Source of the DNA: Apostichopus japonicus
Lineage: Eukaryota > Echinodermata > Holothuroidea > Aspidochirotida > Stichopodidae
Length of the DNA: 64,000 bases
Direction of reading: 5' to 3'
NCBI RefSeq assembly: GCF_037975245.1
Contig: NC_092576.1
Coordinates: 10,981,111 to 11,045,110, forward strand
Position 1 is the stretch's first letter, and each line of letters begins with the position of its first letter. Positions 51,401 through 61,526 of the stretch are shown piece after piece. The notes under the pieces are model-generated. The model was given only the letters and a program-made list of their open reading frames with translations. It searched no databases and had not been told where the DNA came from. Made by a program: the position numbers and the translations under genes.

Positions 51401-52762
51401 CACGTAGGTTTTAAATAAGCTGTAAGGGGAACAAATGTAAAACAAATCTGCAGAAATGTATGCACACCGAGGATGCGAAAGGTTTGGTTGTCATCCTCTG
51501 ATAGTATGTCATTGGGGTTTCGTTTCGTTTCCCTAATTTGTTTAACTCCTGCATGATGAATTAAAGGTAGTATACATTACATCGCCACATATGCAGTTAT
51601 TTAATACCTGATTTGATAACATGTTGACCGGAAGCTATTTAACTTTTGGGTGGGGTTGGGGGCGGTTGAACTACTTTGTTGTGATGTTTTGGCATGTCAG
51701 TGTTCGATGTTACTTGCAGTTCCTGCAAATTATTATAGGTAAAGTATTCAAATTCCATCTTGAAACTTCGTATTGACTACCATACTCTCACAACCACTGG
51801 CATTCTCCCTTAAGCGTTTAGTTTATTCAGTATTTCCATGGCTTAATATTGTATTCTTCCATTAGTTGGGAAACTAAGGCGGTATTCAAACTTAATAATG
51901 TGTTGACGCTCACTAACGAGACAACGAAATAACTGGTTATCTGAGATATTATGGATAGGACAATCGCTGTGTGTTTCCTGCTCCTCATTCATATTCTGCC
52001 CCCTCCCTCGTCAATATAACAATATTAGAGAGGTTAAAGGTACATTGTTCCATATTTAATTATTTCTTCCCGTTTACAAATCAACAATGGCCGAATTTAT
52101 GTGTAGCCGTCCTTTTCATTAATTTGAGGTTATTATTAAATAAAATTACTACATGCCAGGTAAAAAAATATACGAATTCATCTAAAATTATGTTGAAGTA
52201 GTTTAAAACTTTACGGCTTGTTTTTATCTTCACAGACAGTGATATTAAATACAACGATGAAGAAGTCCATAAACGTCATGAAGAGCTTAAGAAAAGCATT
52301 GAAGCAGTAGAAGCTAATACTGTCATCGCTGAAAAACTATGGAAGGAAAAGAAACGTTCTCTAGTACAGTGTCGTGAAGATGTTTATGCAAAGATTAACA
52401 AAGACACGATGGAACTGATACAAAGAGTAGAAAGAGAAAAACATGACTTGATGAAAAAAGTGGATGATAAAGAATCATCTGATATAACTAGATCTGTTAG
52501 AGAAAGGAAAAATATTAACGTTCTAAAATTCGAAGTGGAGCAATTGAAGAACAAAAATTATACTTCGGCTGTCTCCCTTGATGATACACTACAAGAACTT
52601 AGGAATATAACCAAAGGAATAGATAGAATCAAAGACATTCAGTTAGAGCTCGATCATCAAAAGGAAACATTAAAGCAGAACGCGGATGATTTATTATATC
52701 GAAAAATACCTAATGATGGAAGCTTCTGTAGTATAAAGATTAATACTCCGGTAGGCGAGTGA
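33385..52762 (+). CDS. Transmembrane Ig receptor with tandem-repeat tail and TRIM-like coiled coil (gene model)
   Basis: Model: 33385-33433, 34947-35270, 40580-41224, 42026-42367, 42763-42870, 43370-43422, four exon pairs (44992-45019/45799-45854; 46374-46401/47182-47237; 47759-47786/48573-48628; 49146-49173/49859-49914), 50625-50655, 52236-52762. All introns are GT-AG and phases match throughout. The total is 2415 nt, 805 codons including TGA. It encodes signal peptide, Ig1 (V-like), Ig2 (C-like), Ig3 (V-like), Ig4 (C-like), one transmembrane helix, a basic stop-transfer, four 28-residue modules, a short linker and ~175 residues of coiled coil like that of the adjacent B-box genes. Type I membrane protein, probably recognising an extracellular ligand; the signalling role is inferred. 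Confidence is high to 43422, good for the repeated pairs (phase and conservation), and moderate for the last two exons. An alternative end is the TGA at 50661-50663 if the 50656 donor is not used. Confidence 0.65.
34947..35270 (+). CDS. Ig receptor exon 2: Ig1, V-like domain lacking the second canonical cysteine
   Basis: Symmetric phase 1-1 exon of 324 nt with acceptor aaaatacag and donor G|GTAAGA. The first core Cys (IIQCSF) and Trp (GIQWYD) are present, as is the strand NGSLIVTNVTV. Where a V domain normally has D.G.Y.C the protein reads DRVFSVVLAA, so the second disulphide cysteine is replaced by Val. There is another Cys near the start (FDPCKD). It may fold without the core disulphide. 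Confidence 0.8.
36365..39899. mobile_element. CACTA/EnSpm-like non-autonomous DNA transposon, 3.5 kb
   Basis: It begins CACTGAAAAAATAAACTAG and ends with the complement of CACTGAAAACTTAAATTGG. Both ends carry dense subterminal motifs TTAGTCGG/CCGACTAA in both orientations (left about 36383-36628, right about 39525-39880). CACTR termini with arrays of short subterminal repeats are the signature of CACTA elements. Flanking bases are cta on the left and ata on the right, so a target duplication is imperfect. No transposase is recognised; a 63-codon frame at 38250-38441 is unassigned. An internal duplication lies at 38824-39083. The element sits in the 5.3-kb intron between Ig1 and Ig2-Ig3 of the receptor gene. 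Confidence 0.7.
38824..39083 (+). repeat. Internal ~130-150-bp direct repeat of the CACTA-like element
   Basis: Two copies share gccagtaat.tttattggtgg, ggggtacccctgccagt, gacctaggt/gaactaggt, gagctcatga and gaaacctac.ggaaa blocks. They start near 38826 and 38972. Confidence 0.7.
40580..41224 (+). CDS. Ig receptor exon 3: Ig2 (C-like) plus Ig3 (V/I-like) in one exon
   Basis: A 645-nt, phase 1-1 exon (acceptor tttccaacag, donor G|GTGGGT). Ig2 has the core SLNCFIRNVRPEALLTW and SVYTCKLTRE, plus an extra cysteine pair near its start (IEQC and NMCYS). Ig3 has STLVLPCTAF, VIVWKRS and SGIYTCVATN, a textbook core. Two Ig domains in a single exon differ from the one-domain-per-exon pattern on either side, pointing to loss of an intron between them. 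Confidence 0.88.
41561..41876. mobile_element. Inverted-repeat (MITE-like or foldback) element of about 315 bp
   Basis: The left arm from 41561 (cgttccctgaaa, atatcagca, aatgaggca, gtcagtatatta) is repeated in complement at 41809-41876 with about 80% identity by eye. Arms are roughly 65 bp and the centre is AT-rich. It lies in the intron between the Ig3 and Ig4 exons. No coding capacity; superfamily not determined. Confidence 0.75.
42026..42367 (+). CDS. Ig receptor exon 4: Ig4, C-like domain
   Basis: 342 nt, phase 1-1. The core NITCSVYGIRPEVELQW resembles Ig2 (FIRNVRPEALLTW), including the additional cysteine pair (IEGCNYQQYC). The second core Cys is in TIECITVG. The similarity to Ig2 and of Ig3 to Ig1 suggests a V-C pair was duplicated. 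Confidence 0.85.
42763..42870 (+). CDS. Ig receptor exon 5: transmembrane segment
   Basis: 108 nt, phase 1-1, acceptor ttttcgtgcag, donor G|GTAGGT. It encodes a short stalk (DENGFDLKHPS) and a single hydrophobic helix (IWIIAGSVITILVLFGILTF) followed by LCR. The frame joins cleanly to Ig4 and to the basic exon that follows. Confidence 0.85.
43370..43422 (+). CDS. Ig receptor exon 6: basic juxtamembrane tail
   Basis: 53 nt, enters in phase 1 and leaves in phase 0 (GAG|GTACTG). It encodes TMRSRRKKKNDNQRTEE, a stop-transfer cluster just after the transmembrane helix, which fixes a type I topology. The switch to phase 0 matches the start of the repeated exon pairs. Confidence 0.75.
43457..43553. 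repeat. (GAT)n/(TGG)n trinucleotide microsatellite
   Basis: Five GAT units, then about 30 TGG/GGT units with one GTAGTAGTGTT interruption near the end. It is intronic, directly 3' of the juxtamembrane exon and 5' of the Penelope-like fragment. Confidence 0.95.
43690..44640 (+). mobile_element. 3' part of a Penelope-like element (GIY-YIG endonuclease)
   Basis: The translated frame gives the linker typical of Penelope-like elements (IAYRRPRNQRDLPLRA, then HGTFKCD) and a GIY-YIG endonuclease: NVIYLISC, QYVGKTK, KKRFYGHRSAV, TPVGEYF and RLRIIQPHGLN. The longest open part is 43933-44502. One in-frame TAG (43843-43845) breaks the linker, and the reverse transcriptase is absent, so it is a 5'-truncated, inactive copy. 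The pyrimidine-rich 3' UTR ends around 44620-44640 in an AATAAAG stretch. It lies in the intron immediately upstream of the tandem exon array, and its tail is copied in every repeat unit. Confidence 0.85.
44992..45854 (+). CDS. Tail cassette 1 (exons 44992-45019 and 45799-45854)
   Basis: 28 nt + 56 nt = 84 nt, phase 0 in and out. It reads NMQMMDSVK, then ATATSRGSKKVEDVIDAEK. Acceptors are cttttag and tttattctag, donors are GTAGAT and GTAATA. There is no tyrosine, so no ITAM/ITIM. It is rich in Met at the start, with a Gly-Ser-Lys-Lys turn and an acidic end. Confidence 0.75.
45926..45970 (+). ncRNA. Degenerate hammerhead-ribozyme-like motif in the Penelope tail (also in the other units)
   Basis: The tail reads CTGAAAT, then a perfect 5-bp stem GATCC-TGCTA-GGATC, then a GAAACGTC-like segment (AAAACGTC here; GAAACGTC in the fourth unit at about 48725), flanked by GCCT/AGRC complementarity. 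Penelope-like elements are known to carry minimal hammerhead ribozymes of the CUGANGA-stem-GAAA type. Here the CUGANGA box is altered in every unit, so cleavage activity is unlikely. Equivalent positions are about 44572-44600, 47309-47352 and 48699-48742. Confidence 0.45.
46374..47237 (+). CDS. Tail cassette 2 (exons 46374-46401 and 47182-47237)
   Basis: Sequence and splice sites are the same as in cassette 1. The 84-nt length and phase 0 borders are kept, so including or skipping it does not change the frame. Confidence 0.75.
47759..48628 (+). CDS. Tail cassette 3 (exons 47759-47786 and 48573-48628)
   Basis: Identical to cassettes 1 and 2 except that the last residue changes from Lys to Glu (AAG to GAG). 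Splice sites are intact. Confidence 0.75.
49146..49914 (+). CDS. Tail cassette 4 (exons 49146-49173 and 49859-49914)
   Basis: The most diverged copy: it reads NMQMTDSAK then ATTTSRGSKKVEDVIDAEE. It keeps both exon lengths, all four splice sites and the frame, although its introns have indels. This fits the oldest copy still being coding. Confidence 0.75.
50625..50655 (+). CDS. Candidate small linker exon of the Ig receptor
   Basis: A 31-nt segment between a pyrimidine-rich acceptor (ttctttatttag) and a good donor (AGAG|GTAGGT). In phase 0, as required after the tail cassettes, it reads IVPMLESESR and ends in phase 1. That is exactly the phase needed by the coiled-coil exon at 52236. If the donor is not used, translation stops at TGA 50661-50663, giving a shorter isoform. 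Evidence is signal and phase only. Confidence 0.45.
52236..52762 (+). CDS. Coiled-coil exon homologous to the B-box genes but lacking the B-box
   Basis: The exon follows acceptor tttatcttcacag and reads in phase 1 (G|AC AGT). About 175 residues are strongly helical and charged, and align with the coiled coils of the genes at 280-1748 and 61244-64000. For example, it has EKLWKEKKRSLVQCRE (EQLWKGKREHLARCRE in the first gene) and DDLLYRKIPNDGSFCSI (VDLLYRKIPNDRIFCSI). Homology starts right after where the B-box would end and stops within a few residues of NTPVGE, where TGA follows (52760-52762). B-box and C-terminal domain are both absent. Either it is a truncated pseudogene of the TRIM-like family or, since strand and phase fit, the terminal exon of the Ig receptor. 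Confidence 0.75.
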
Positions 52763-55700
52763 AATGCAAATGTTTATTCATTCGGATGTAGACAGCAGTA
52801 ATGAATAGTTTACCTTATTTGTACGTAAGCAGATGATAAAAATACGGTTTATGATTGTGGCAACCTGCTTTGATTATTTCCAACGTTGCATCAGGTTATC
52901 AAACATTGATGAGTTGTTCAGTTTCCTAATTTTGACTTGATGCAACACTTTAAAGGAGCTGCTATACAATGAACGTATGCAAGAGATGGAAGAGACCGTG
53001 TCCAATTATTTTTCTTTGAAGGATTTTCTATACTTGTATAACTAGTTGTAACCTTCCGCACTTCGGATATTTTTAGTTACGTTCAAACAGTACTGTTACA
53101 TGTTTCGTTGTATTCTTTATATCATTCCGATCAGAGTATGAGCAAGTTAATTGCATGATTTTTTTTCAGATGCACAATGGGGAAATATGGAGAAAGACAG
53201 GAAAATTATATTTTGAAGGTCTCATATACCATGTGACAAGGAATCGTTGAGCCAGTTCGCTTTGTGGTTACTTGATACAATGTTGGCAAAAGTTACTTGA
53301 AATAACAGAGGTCAAAGTTGGTAATATTGTAAAATTGGAAAAAATTCCTATCATTCCAATTCAAATTACATATGCGCCTGTTGTACTTTACGGAGGACAG
53401 AGCTTATGAGTCATGTCTTGGAAGTTTGAACCCATGATAACTTTACAGTTAAGCTCGGACAAAGGTAATTCTTGATATGCGGCTTAATCTTACTGAAATG
53501 AAGAACTTTAGAATATTTCATTTGAGGGCAGTAGGGGAGAAGCCTCAAAAGCTTGAAAATACGATTGATATAAAAGTAACTCTTTGGTACAATTTTATCT
53601 TTGTGTATATATCAAGGAAAATAAGGCCAATAATCCTGTACTTTAGTTTACAGGTATTATATAACACGTGGTAATGACATCGTTGGCTCTCTGGATATTT
53701 TAAAGATGTTGGATTATGAAGTTATGTTTATTACTTTCTTGCAAGTTTGTGTGCCTACTGTATCAAACCTCTGTTTCAAGGCGAGTAAAAAGTTTCAAGC
53801 ATCTTCCCTAGCAACATGGGGAAAGTTGCAGAGACCATGTATTTATTTAATATTATGATTTTAATTTCATTTCTTTCTTTTTTCAAAACGGCTATGCTAA
53901 AATTGAAAAAGGTAAACGAATGTTAAAATGTCCATGACAGCAGGACGACGTAAATCTTATTAAATTATACCGTGCTTTGCTTTATTGTCTATTGTCATTG
54001 CTTCAATAAAATTAAAAACGAACATCCTTTCAAGCAAAAAGATGCCACTAAATATATTGTCATACAAATAAAAATGATATGTTGTTTTGTTGAAGTTTGG
54101 GTGTGAAAACTTTACTCTGTAAAGAAATTGCTCATCATTACCAGCCCAATATCACGAGCCACCTCACAAACAAATTTAATAAAAAAACTAGCAAAGTAGT
54201 AGTGTTATTGTTTGTTGCTTCGTCCCTACTACTGGAGTTTCATTGTCGATCATCACTTTCTATTTGTTTTAGATTTGCACGAAAAAAATCCCCATGTGAG
54301 GAAATAGGGGAGATCCGTTCATCTCTTGGTGTCAAATGGCATAGAATAAAATTGGAAATAATATTGGTTGAAAGCTATGATAAAGATTACTTTAGACTAT
54401 TGACCAATGAAATACGGAAATACAGCTGACACGACGAAAGACCAGTATTTAGGTTATTTCTGCTTACAAATTTGAAGATGTTTGAATCCTAAGTATAAAA
54501 GTATTCGTAAACAATCAGTTTAATACCAATATTCCGTGTATCTAGACCGAGAATCCAAGATATCCCGAAATGAATAATACAATAAACAAAGTAAGTATAT
54601 ATAATTTGTACACGCACCTTTAATTTCAAGAAAATAAGACTAGCATCATCTGTTGACTCTTATGTAGCAAGAGGAGTTTAACGCCCGGTGCATTAGTAAT
54701 TAGTTACAACTATATTATTCATGGAATACAAAACGGTGTCGCTTAAAACAAATGAATGACATTAATTTCAAAAATGTATCCAATCACTGGGAAAAAATTA
54801 TCCATGTGACCGAATGGAGCACAGGTCATTAACAGAAGACATTTATTCGGGGTGCCTTTCTCGGGCGTACATTGTCCGACTATGGATGTTAACGGCTATC
54901 GAAAACTAGGTTATCACAATCGAGTTTTGTCGCGTCTTCTTATTCTTCTTCTAGAAGCTTGCGGCTGATGTAGCAGCATATTTTATCATCTGCAGATAGT
55001 TTCCGATCATTATTGTCCACTAAACTATATACAGCATAAACAGTGTGGTTCGTCGTGATTTACAATAGAAGATAGCCCCCCCCCCCCCCCACGGTTCCAC
55101 CCGTTTCCCTCCCTCTCAGCCCAACCCACCTCAAGTAAACTTGGCTGATGTAACCAGTTGATAAACATTAAGTGTGCTACCAATTAGGCGAGGTTCATAA
55201 CTTGAAATAATGTCATATGGAAATAACTGCATTCGACACAACACGAGAAAGGGTAGAGTAGATTTAATTCCATACTGAATGATTTACTTCTTATATTTAT
55301 TATTTAATACGATCAACCTTTATTCAGCGTGGGAAGGGCCGCGCATACTCAGGAATGGTGTGTATAATCCTTTGCAAACATTCCAGCCATAGCGTATTAA
55401 TGTTAAGTAATGAACTGAACATAGTGGTAGTTGTCCAAGATAAGAAGTCACAGTACTATCAGACAATATTATGTGCCCACATTTCGAACTTGGTGTGAAA
55501 TTGAACGTATACTGTATAAAAGTATTATGGTGTTGTATACATTTAAGAACTGCAAATTGTTTATAAAGAAAACTAGACACGCATATGAAACAACAAGATA
55601 GTCCAAATGCATCATGATGAAGATGGTCAAATACACGTACTGCATGTCTTCCGTCAAAGGTTTGAATCATCCCGAACTGAAAACGACAACATTTACTAAT

Positions 55701-58700
55701 CTCTCGGCTCGATTCGAGACCAGGAAGGTCCCTGTCCAAGACCAACATAAGAGATTGACCTCTGAGACTGATCCCAGCAAAAAAAAATGGTGTTTCGGAA
55801 AGCAATATTTAGATTATTCAATTACCAATTAGACAATACACTGTGTCTAGTGAAATATTCATCTCATTCTTCGGAAATGTATACTATTAATAGCATTATT
55901 CTACTTCTGGCAGATCAAACTAAACTTACAAGGGAAGTGTTGAATCCCGTGAGTCAAACTACTGAAACCTGGCCTAGTACTGTGTTTCTTTATGACTCTT
56001 CTGAACTGTGTTCTGTCTGTCTAACGTCCCTGTATAAAGCAGTTTCAATTTTAAAATGAGAGTCCTTGGCAAGGGTCAAATTTAACAACAATATTGAGCT
56101 GCCAATCTATGCGCAGATTGTTGATTTTCCTTTTGAACCCCAGCTTTTGTTTTGAAATCAGTAGCTGGGCCAAGTGGGGGCTTGAAGGAATTTCCCCAAG
56201 CATTTCGCTCCCCCCCCCCCTTCCAGTTGCCACACTCCCTAGTTGGAAAAACAAAACTGAAGATTCTCCCTAGAAATTACCTCCATTTGGTCCTATTATG
56301 ATAAGAAAGTGCTAACCCTTCCGTAGGCTTCGCCCGTTGAACCCCACAGGAAAATTCTTTTCCGTTTAAATTGGAATCTCTAGAATGTATGTCAGTGCTT
56401 AAGTTAAAATAGCTACAATTCTGAAGGCACTGTAGCTTTTGTGCTTGGAATACATTATATATAGTAATTAAATCCTCTTTCTTTTCGTAACGTTGTTTCG
56501 AAATCTATCAAAATCTCTCTTTAAATATTCATAAATTAAATTTTGGTTCACCCACAAGCATTGGATTGGGGCCGGTGTAGGACGTGTTCCCAGGCCCATT
56601 ACATTTTACCGTGTTGGTCACATTATTAAGCTACTATTTGCTTGCCTTCACTTTTCTACTTCCTCCATCTACTTTGTAATTTCTGGTGCTGCCACCACTT
56701 GAAATAGGACCGCCTGTAAATTTGGCCATGTTTCCTTAAGGAGCCAAACTGTTCACTGAAATAACATAATATAATCCTTTCGTTTTTTATTTGAGTTCAT
56801 GAATTGCTCCCTCTATTAGCAACTATTCCCTATGTATTTTACCATAGTTAATTTAAGTTCAATTTTACAGTCTACCAGTTAATTGAGATGACATGTCTTT
56901 TTCTGTTTGTGTGAAAAAGTTTTTCTGCAGTCTCGCAGTTTTTTTTTTCTACCAATCGTTTTAAATTTCCATACTCGTTTCAATTATATACAAATTTGCA
57001 TCGCAATTAACCATTGTTTATTGGACATGGTTCTAAAGTTTTCAGTTGATTCCGTGATTTGTTACTTTCTTACCCAGTTCACATCTAAACTAGAAAATTT
57101 GGTTACGTTAATTCCAAGTACCATGCACATGAGGACGTTTGATATCTGTCTTACATCAATCTACTTTAACTATCAAATTATTGTAATAACATGTCAATTT
57201 GGTACCGTTCGTGACTATATGAATGTACTGAACGAAGATCCGGTGCTCTATATGCTTTGTATTTATGTGTTCCCTATTTAATATGAAAACTTGATACAAG
57301 AGCAAAGGTTCCTGTAGGGTTTATTAGCTGTACATTAGTTAAACGCCAGTTCCTAAGACATTTTCAACAATGACAAGCTTACTTAGAGTAAATAATATGT
57401 GCTCACGTATTCAGTGTTCTCTCTTAAATGACCCAGTTTACTTCAAATATACTTCAAACCAGGTCCAATGTACCTTATATATGCGAATTTCAAGATTTGG
57501 TCTATTTCAATGCATTTGGCAAAATCATAATGAATGATATGATCATGACAATTGAGCTGAAGTTGTATTTAATATTTTAATATTTCAATCCGCAGATGAA
57601 AATAATGTTTCTACCAAACAGGTGCGAATGGATAAAGTTTTAAATACTGAGAAAAAACAGCTATAAACACATAAAATTCCAAATATATCACATTTTATGG
57701 ATGTCATAGGAATATATTGTTATAAAGAACATCCCAAAGTACCCATAATGTTTATACCTCCCGGAGATTTTAGCCAGTCAAAATTGATAGTTATTGGGAC
57801 ATGTTCTTGAGCCAGTAACGTGTATGCTCTTGGGCGATGTTTTACTGTCCTCGCATCGATATTTATATTTAACAACAGGATTGGCAAAATGATGGTGGTC
57901 AGAAGTGACCACAGCCCCGCGTCCCGGGATCAATTAGTGGACCCGGGAAATATGGGACAAAACATAATGTGTTCTCATTTTCGTACTGTACTTGACCCGA
58001 CCTGGCTCTTGACGCCACTGTGTACCAATAAGCCTAACACGGTTTACCGTAGTGTGCAAGCCGTCATAGTATTATCCCTTTTACATGTCCCTGTTTAAGA
58101 AAGGCTACCTATGTTGCCTAGGGACAGTCCTCGAAGTTGTTATCGATACAGTGCCATGGATCACAAAAATGCATACTTTACGTAGTGTATAGCACATGCA
58201 GACCACAACTGCTGGTGCCAGGTAAAAAACACGGTGTCATTTTAGGGTAAATTATTTGGCTTTCTGCTGCCAAATAATTCCACACAAAAAAAAACAGATA
58301 TCATGTGCAATCATCGATAATTATCGTTCTCTATTCGTTCTGAAAAAAAAAATGAACGGGATGTACCTTCGTACCGTAAGTTACCATTCACCGTTTGTCG
58401 TAGAATAACAGTCGAACGTAATTTAACGTCTTAGTCGCATGTATAATGACCTGATATACACTATGTAATATTTGTGTGAATGTACAATTACAATTCATTA
58501 CCGTTTTGTATCGTGACACTGACAAATTACATTTTCAAAGTGAAAATGTTATACGATTTTTTGACTGTTTATTCTTGTTTGGTGATTAATAATGAACAAA
58601 AATGCGGTAATACCGATTAATGAAATGTAACGACAAGAGGGCAATCAACGAAGTTGCATATCTCAACGCCAGGAAACACTGATTTCAAATGAACAAATTT

Positions 58701-58844
58701 ATTTTTAGCTATTCAACCTGGTAATACCGTTTTTGAGTTAATATGACTACATTATTTGGTCCATTTTATATTAACTTTAACACTAGGAAGACTACCACTT
58801 ATTGTCAATCAGTGAAATTCTAATATCGCGTGAAGGTCATTATA
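52763..58844. other. Gene-poor DNA; possible receptor 3' UTR at its left edge
   Basis: No domain is recognised. AATAAA at 54005-54010 is the first hexamer I noticed downstream of the coiled-coil exon and could end its transcript. C-runs occur at 55077-55090 and 56211-56220. A 161-codon minus-strand frame at 55320-55805 has no recognisable family. A perfect 11-bp hairpin lies at 58250-58279. Confidence 0.45.
58250..58279. repeat. Perfect 11-bp hairpin
   Basis: AATTATTTGGC at 58250-58260 pairs with GCCAAATAATT at 58269-58279 across an 8-nt loop. No run of T follows that would suggest a Pol III or bacterial-type signal. Confidence 0.5.
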
Positions 58845-59095
58845 CATAGAATAGGCCGACTTTGCCCTCTTGCGCGCTTCGACGCAGGGAATAGACTAGG
58901 CGCAGTGCAGTATATATGTATCGCGCGTATACTCACGCACGCGTTTTAAAGTTATTGGCTAGACTCGAACGCAAAGGTGAATCGCGTCACGAAACTGCGA
59001 CTTTCTCACTTCCATTTTGAACGCTCTATCATCGCGTCGCGCTTTACCGCCGTTCTCACCCTGTTTTGTACGTAGACAGTTTCGGATATTCCAAT
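58845..59095 (+). promoter_or_regulatory. CpG-rich patch, candidate promoter of the downstream DED/B-box gene
   Basis: Within AT-rich DNA this 250-bp patch has many CpG (ttgcgcgcttcgacgc, atcgcgcgtatactcacgca, atcgcgtcgcgctttacc) and a tatatatgta box near 58911. It lies about 2.1 kb upstream of the acceptor of the exon carrying the DED start codon, where a noncoding first exon would be expected. The assignment is inference. Confidence 0.35.
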
Positions 59096-61224
59096 GCCCG
59101 TCAATTAAGCCAAGTTTTAAAATAGAAGGAGACTAGTTCAGGCACAACATTGTACTTTGTAGCCTAGTTGAGTTAATCATTTTTTCCAGGCCTAACATAA
59201 CACTTATGTTCAGGCTAGTGCAGCTTAAGCTAGATATAGGATAGATTTATGCTCCTCATTTTCACTAGACATGTAACTAAGGACTGATAACAGGTATAAA
59301 ATATGCATTTGACATTTCACCAAGTGACCGTTTTACCATACAAAAGAAATGCAAAGTTTTTAAAAGTTCACATAAAAGCATACTCGCATGGCTCTTAGAA
59401 AACTGTTAATGTGATGGGATAAGTGTATACTTCCTTTTATTAATAGTGGTGTTTCTGCTACTAGCAGATTTAGTTTATTTTGCAATAATGGGTTCATATT
59501 GTATACTGCAAACAATAACTGGTTTGTAGCCTACTAGGCAAAGTAAATTTATAAAACGTACGATTTATTCAAGTCGTTGATGATCGATAGGTCGCATGAT
59601 TAGGTAAATAAACAGAACCATGTACAAGAGGTTAACGTGTAACCAATTCATTGGTATGACGCCACCAGTGGAAAACAAGGTCACCTTGAGCAGATACGCA
59701 CATAAAAAATAATATTCTATACTAAACGGTTCCTAACGAATTTGGAACGCAGGTCGTTGAATTTCAACACATGTACTTGTCATTGAACACACTGTATTAT
59801 TCTAAAGTGACTTGACGGAAAGATATTTCACGATAGGTAAGCCTTAGACTCCAATTGTGTGCAGCTCATTTTCTATCATCTTTTCTATCTTTTTTTTTTT
59901 TGTGAATGTAGGTAAACGGGAGTTAATTTAACAACGACAGGTATCTTCATGAATGCTTTTTCACCTTGTATCACTAGCATGTATCACTAGCAGAAATTCC
60001 ATACATGATTTGTTTTAAAGCTGTAACGTTGGGCGACAGAGGGGTCATGACCATGTCCGAGAGAATAAAAAAGTACCTTCGTAAAGTGAAAGTTTTAATG
60101 TTTAATTTAGTCTACAGAAATACACGCTAACAAGGTATACGAAATTTATTCGTGTATAAGTATGTATCATCACTATCTTTGAGAATTGAACCCAAAACAA
60201 TGAAAAGTATCTTAAGATATTGATTCATTGTCTATTCTAAGTTTACGTGAGATATATATTTTAATAATATACAATTAGAAAAGTACTTGTGTTTATGTCT
60301 CTTTTATGTTCAGTCTCAAAATGTACTTAGGGCAAAAAATTATGAAATTCCCATGTTTCAGAAGAGAGACTAACCAGAACTAACCGATCGGTGCGATATC
60401 GTACAGATATAGTAATGTGACTGTATATAAAAATGATTTCATTCAGAATTGTACAAAACAAGTGCTGCCATTTGCATTACCTTTAACATATTTTTATTCT
60501 ACAATATTTATAATAGCTGACATTGCACTGATGGCTATGTACGCTACCTGTAACATGTTGCTATATTTTGCAAGTACTCTCATGCCTAGTGTAAATATAC
60601 TTCTGTGACCAATTCATGTTTGTAGTTAATTTTGAAGAGATGTTTGTAAGATGTGGTGAAGTTAAATGTATCAAATAACTATAACAATGTCCTTTCTATG
60701 CATGGTATTTTGTAAATTTAGTATGTACTTATTTCTTGTTTCCTTATTTATTTCCTATTCATGGCTCAACTTGTTTTCACCCAGCTTTAAATTTATGACA
60801 TCAAAATGTTGATTAGATCAATTCCATATGGATATAATAATAAAAATAATAATAATAATAAATATCTGGTCAGAATTACATATACAGCCGAATTCTTTTT
60901 GAACTTCTATTTCACGTCCATTGCACGACATTTGAATTTTACAAAGCAGTCGTTATAGTTAAAAAACACTTTCCGAGTTTCCTTTTTCCTCTTATTTGTT
61001 TGTTTGTCAATTGTAAATTTCATAAATTAATACATAAAAGTTAAAAACGTTATACCATTAACATTATCTTACGTATCCAGAGTTACTCTAATGTAGTTTT
61101 GTGTATCACAACTTTGTTTCTTTCAAGTATTATTTAGCAATGGTAGCAACCATGTAGCATTATTGAAATTTCATAGCATATAAAACAAACTCATGTTTGT
61201 AATTTGAATTTATTTCACAACAGG
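59096..61224. other. Presumed 5' intron/flank of the DED/B-box gene
   Basis: AT-rich, no open frame of note. It contains a short (AAT)n run near 60836-60862. No first exon could be pinned down. Confidence 0.4.
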
Positions 61225-61526
61225 ACAATAATAGTTAACAGATATGAAGTCATCGAGAGATACGTTACAGTTCAAACTCTGCCTTCTTAAGGTAGCTGAT
61301 ATGTTAACAGAGAAAGGGAATGTTCAGGACCTAATTCAACTCTGTAAAGGAGATATTTCAAATAATCCGGAGCTAATTAAAGATCCCAGAGATCTATTCG
61401 TTGCTTTGCAACACAACAACCTGATCCATGAAAAAAAGGTCGACTTTCTTATTCACAAGTTAGAAAAATTGTTGCTCACGGAAGCTGTAAAAATCTTGAA
61501 AGACTACGAAAGGTCGCACCTTGATG
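61225..61526 (+). CDS. DED exon of a DED/B-box/coiled-coil gene (coding from 61244)
   Basis: An acceptor-like tttcacaacag precedes 61225, so a noncoding exon probably lies upstream. ATG 61244 starts 94 codons ending in phase 1 at G|GTAAGT. The product (QFKLCLLKVADMLTEKG, DLFVALQHNNLIHEKKVDFL, HKLEKLLLTEAVKILKDY) has the six-helix pattern and the LF.aL...nLi.e..v.fL signature of a death effector domain. The usual RxDL motif at the end is not kept (KLLLTEA). DEDs mediate homotypic assembly of caspase-8/FADD-type complexes. In this gene the domain takes the place of the RING seen in classical TRIMs. Confidence 0.75.

Noticed and set aside
55320-55805. 161-codon minus-strand frame
   Set aside because: No recognisable domain, splice context or composition typical of coding sequence was seen; possibly chance or an unrecognised element.
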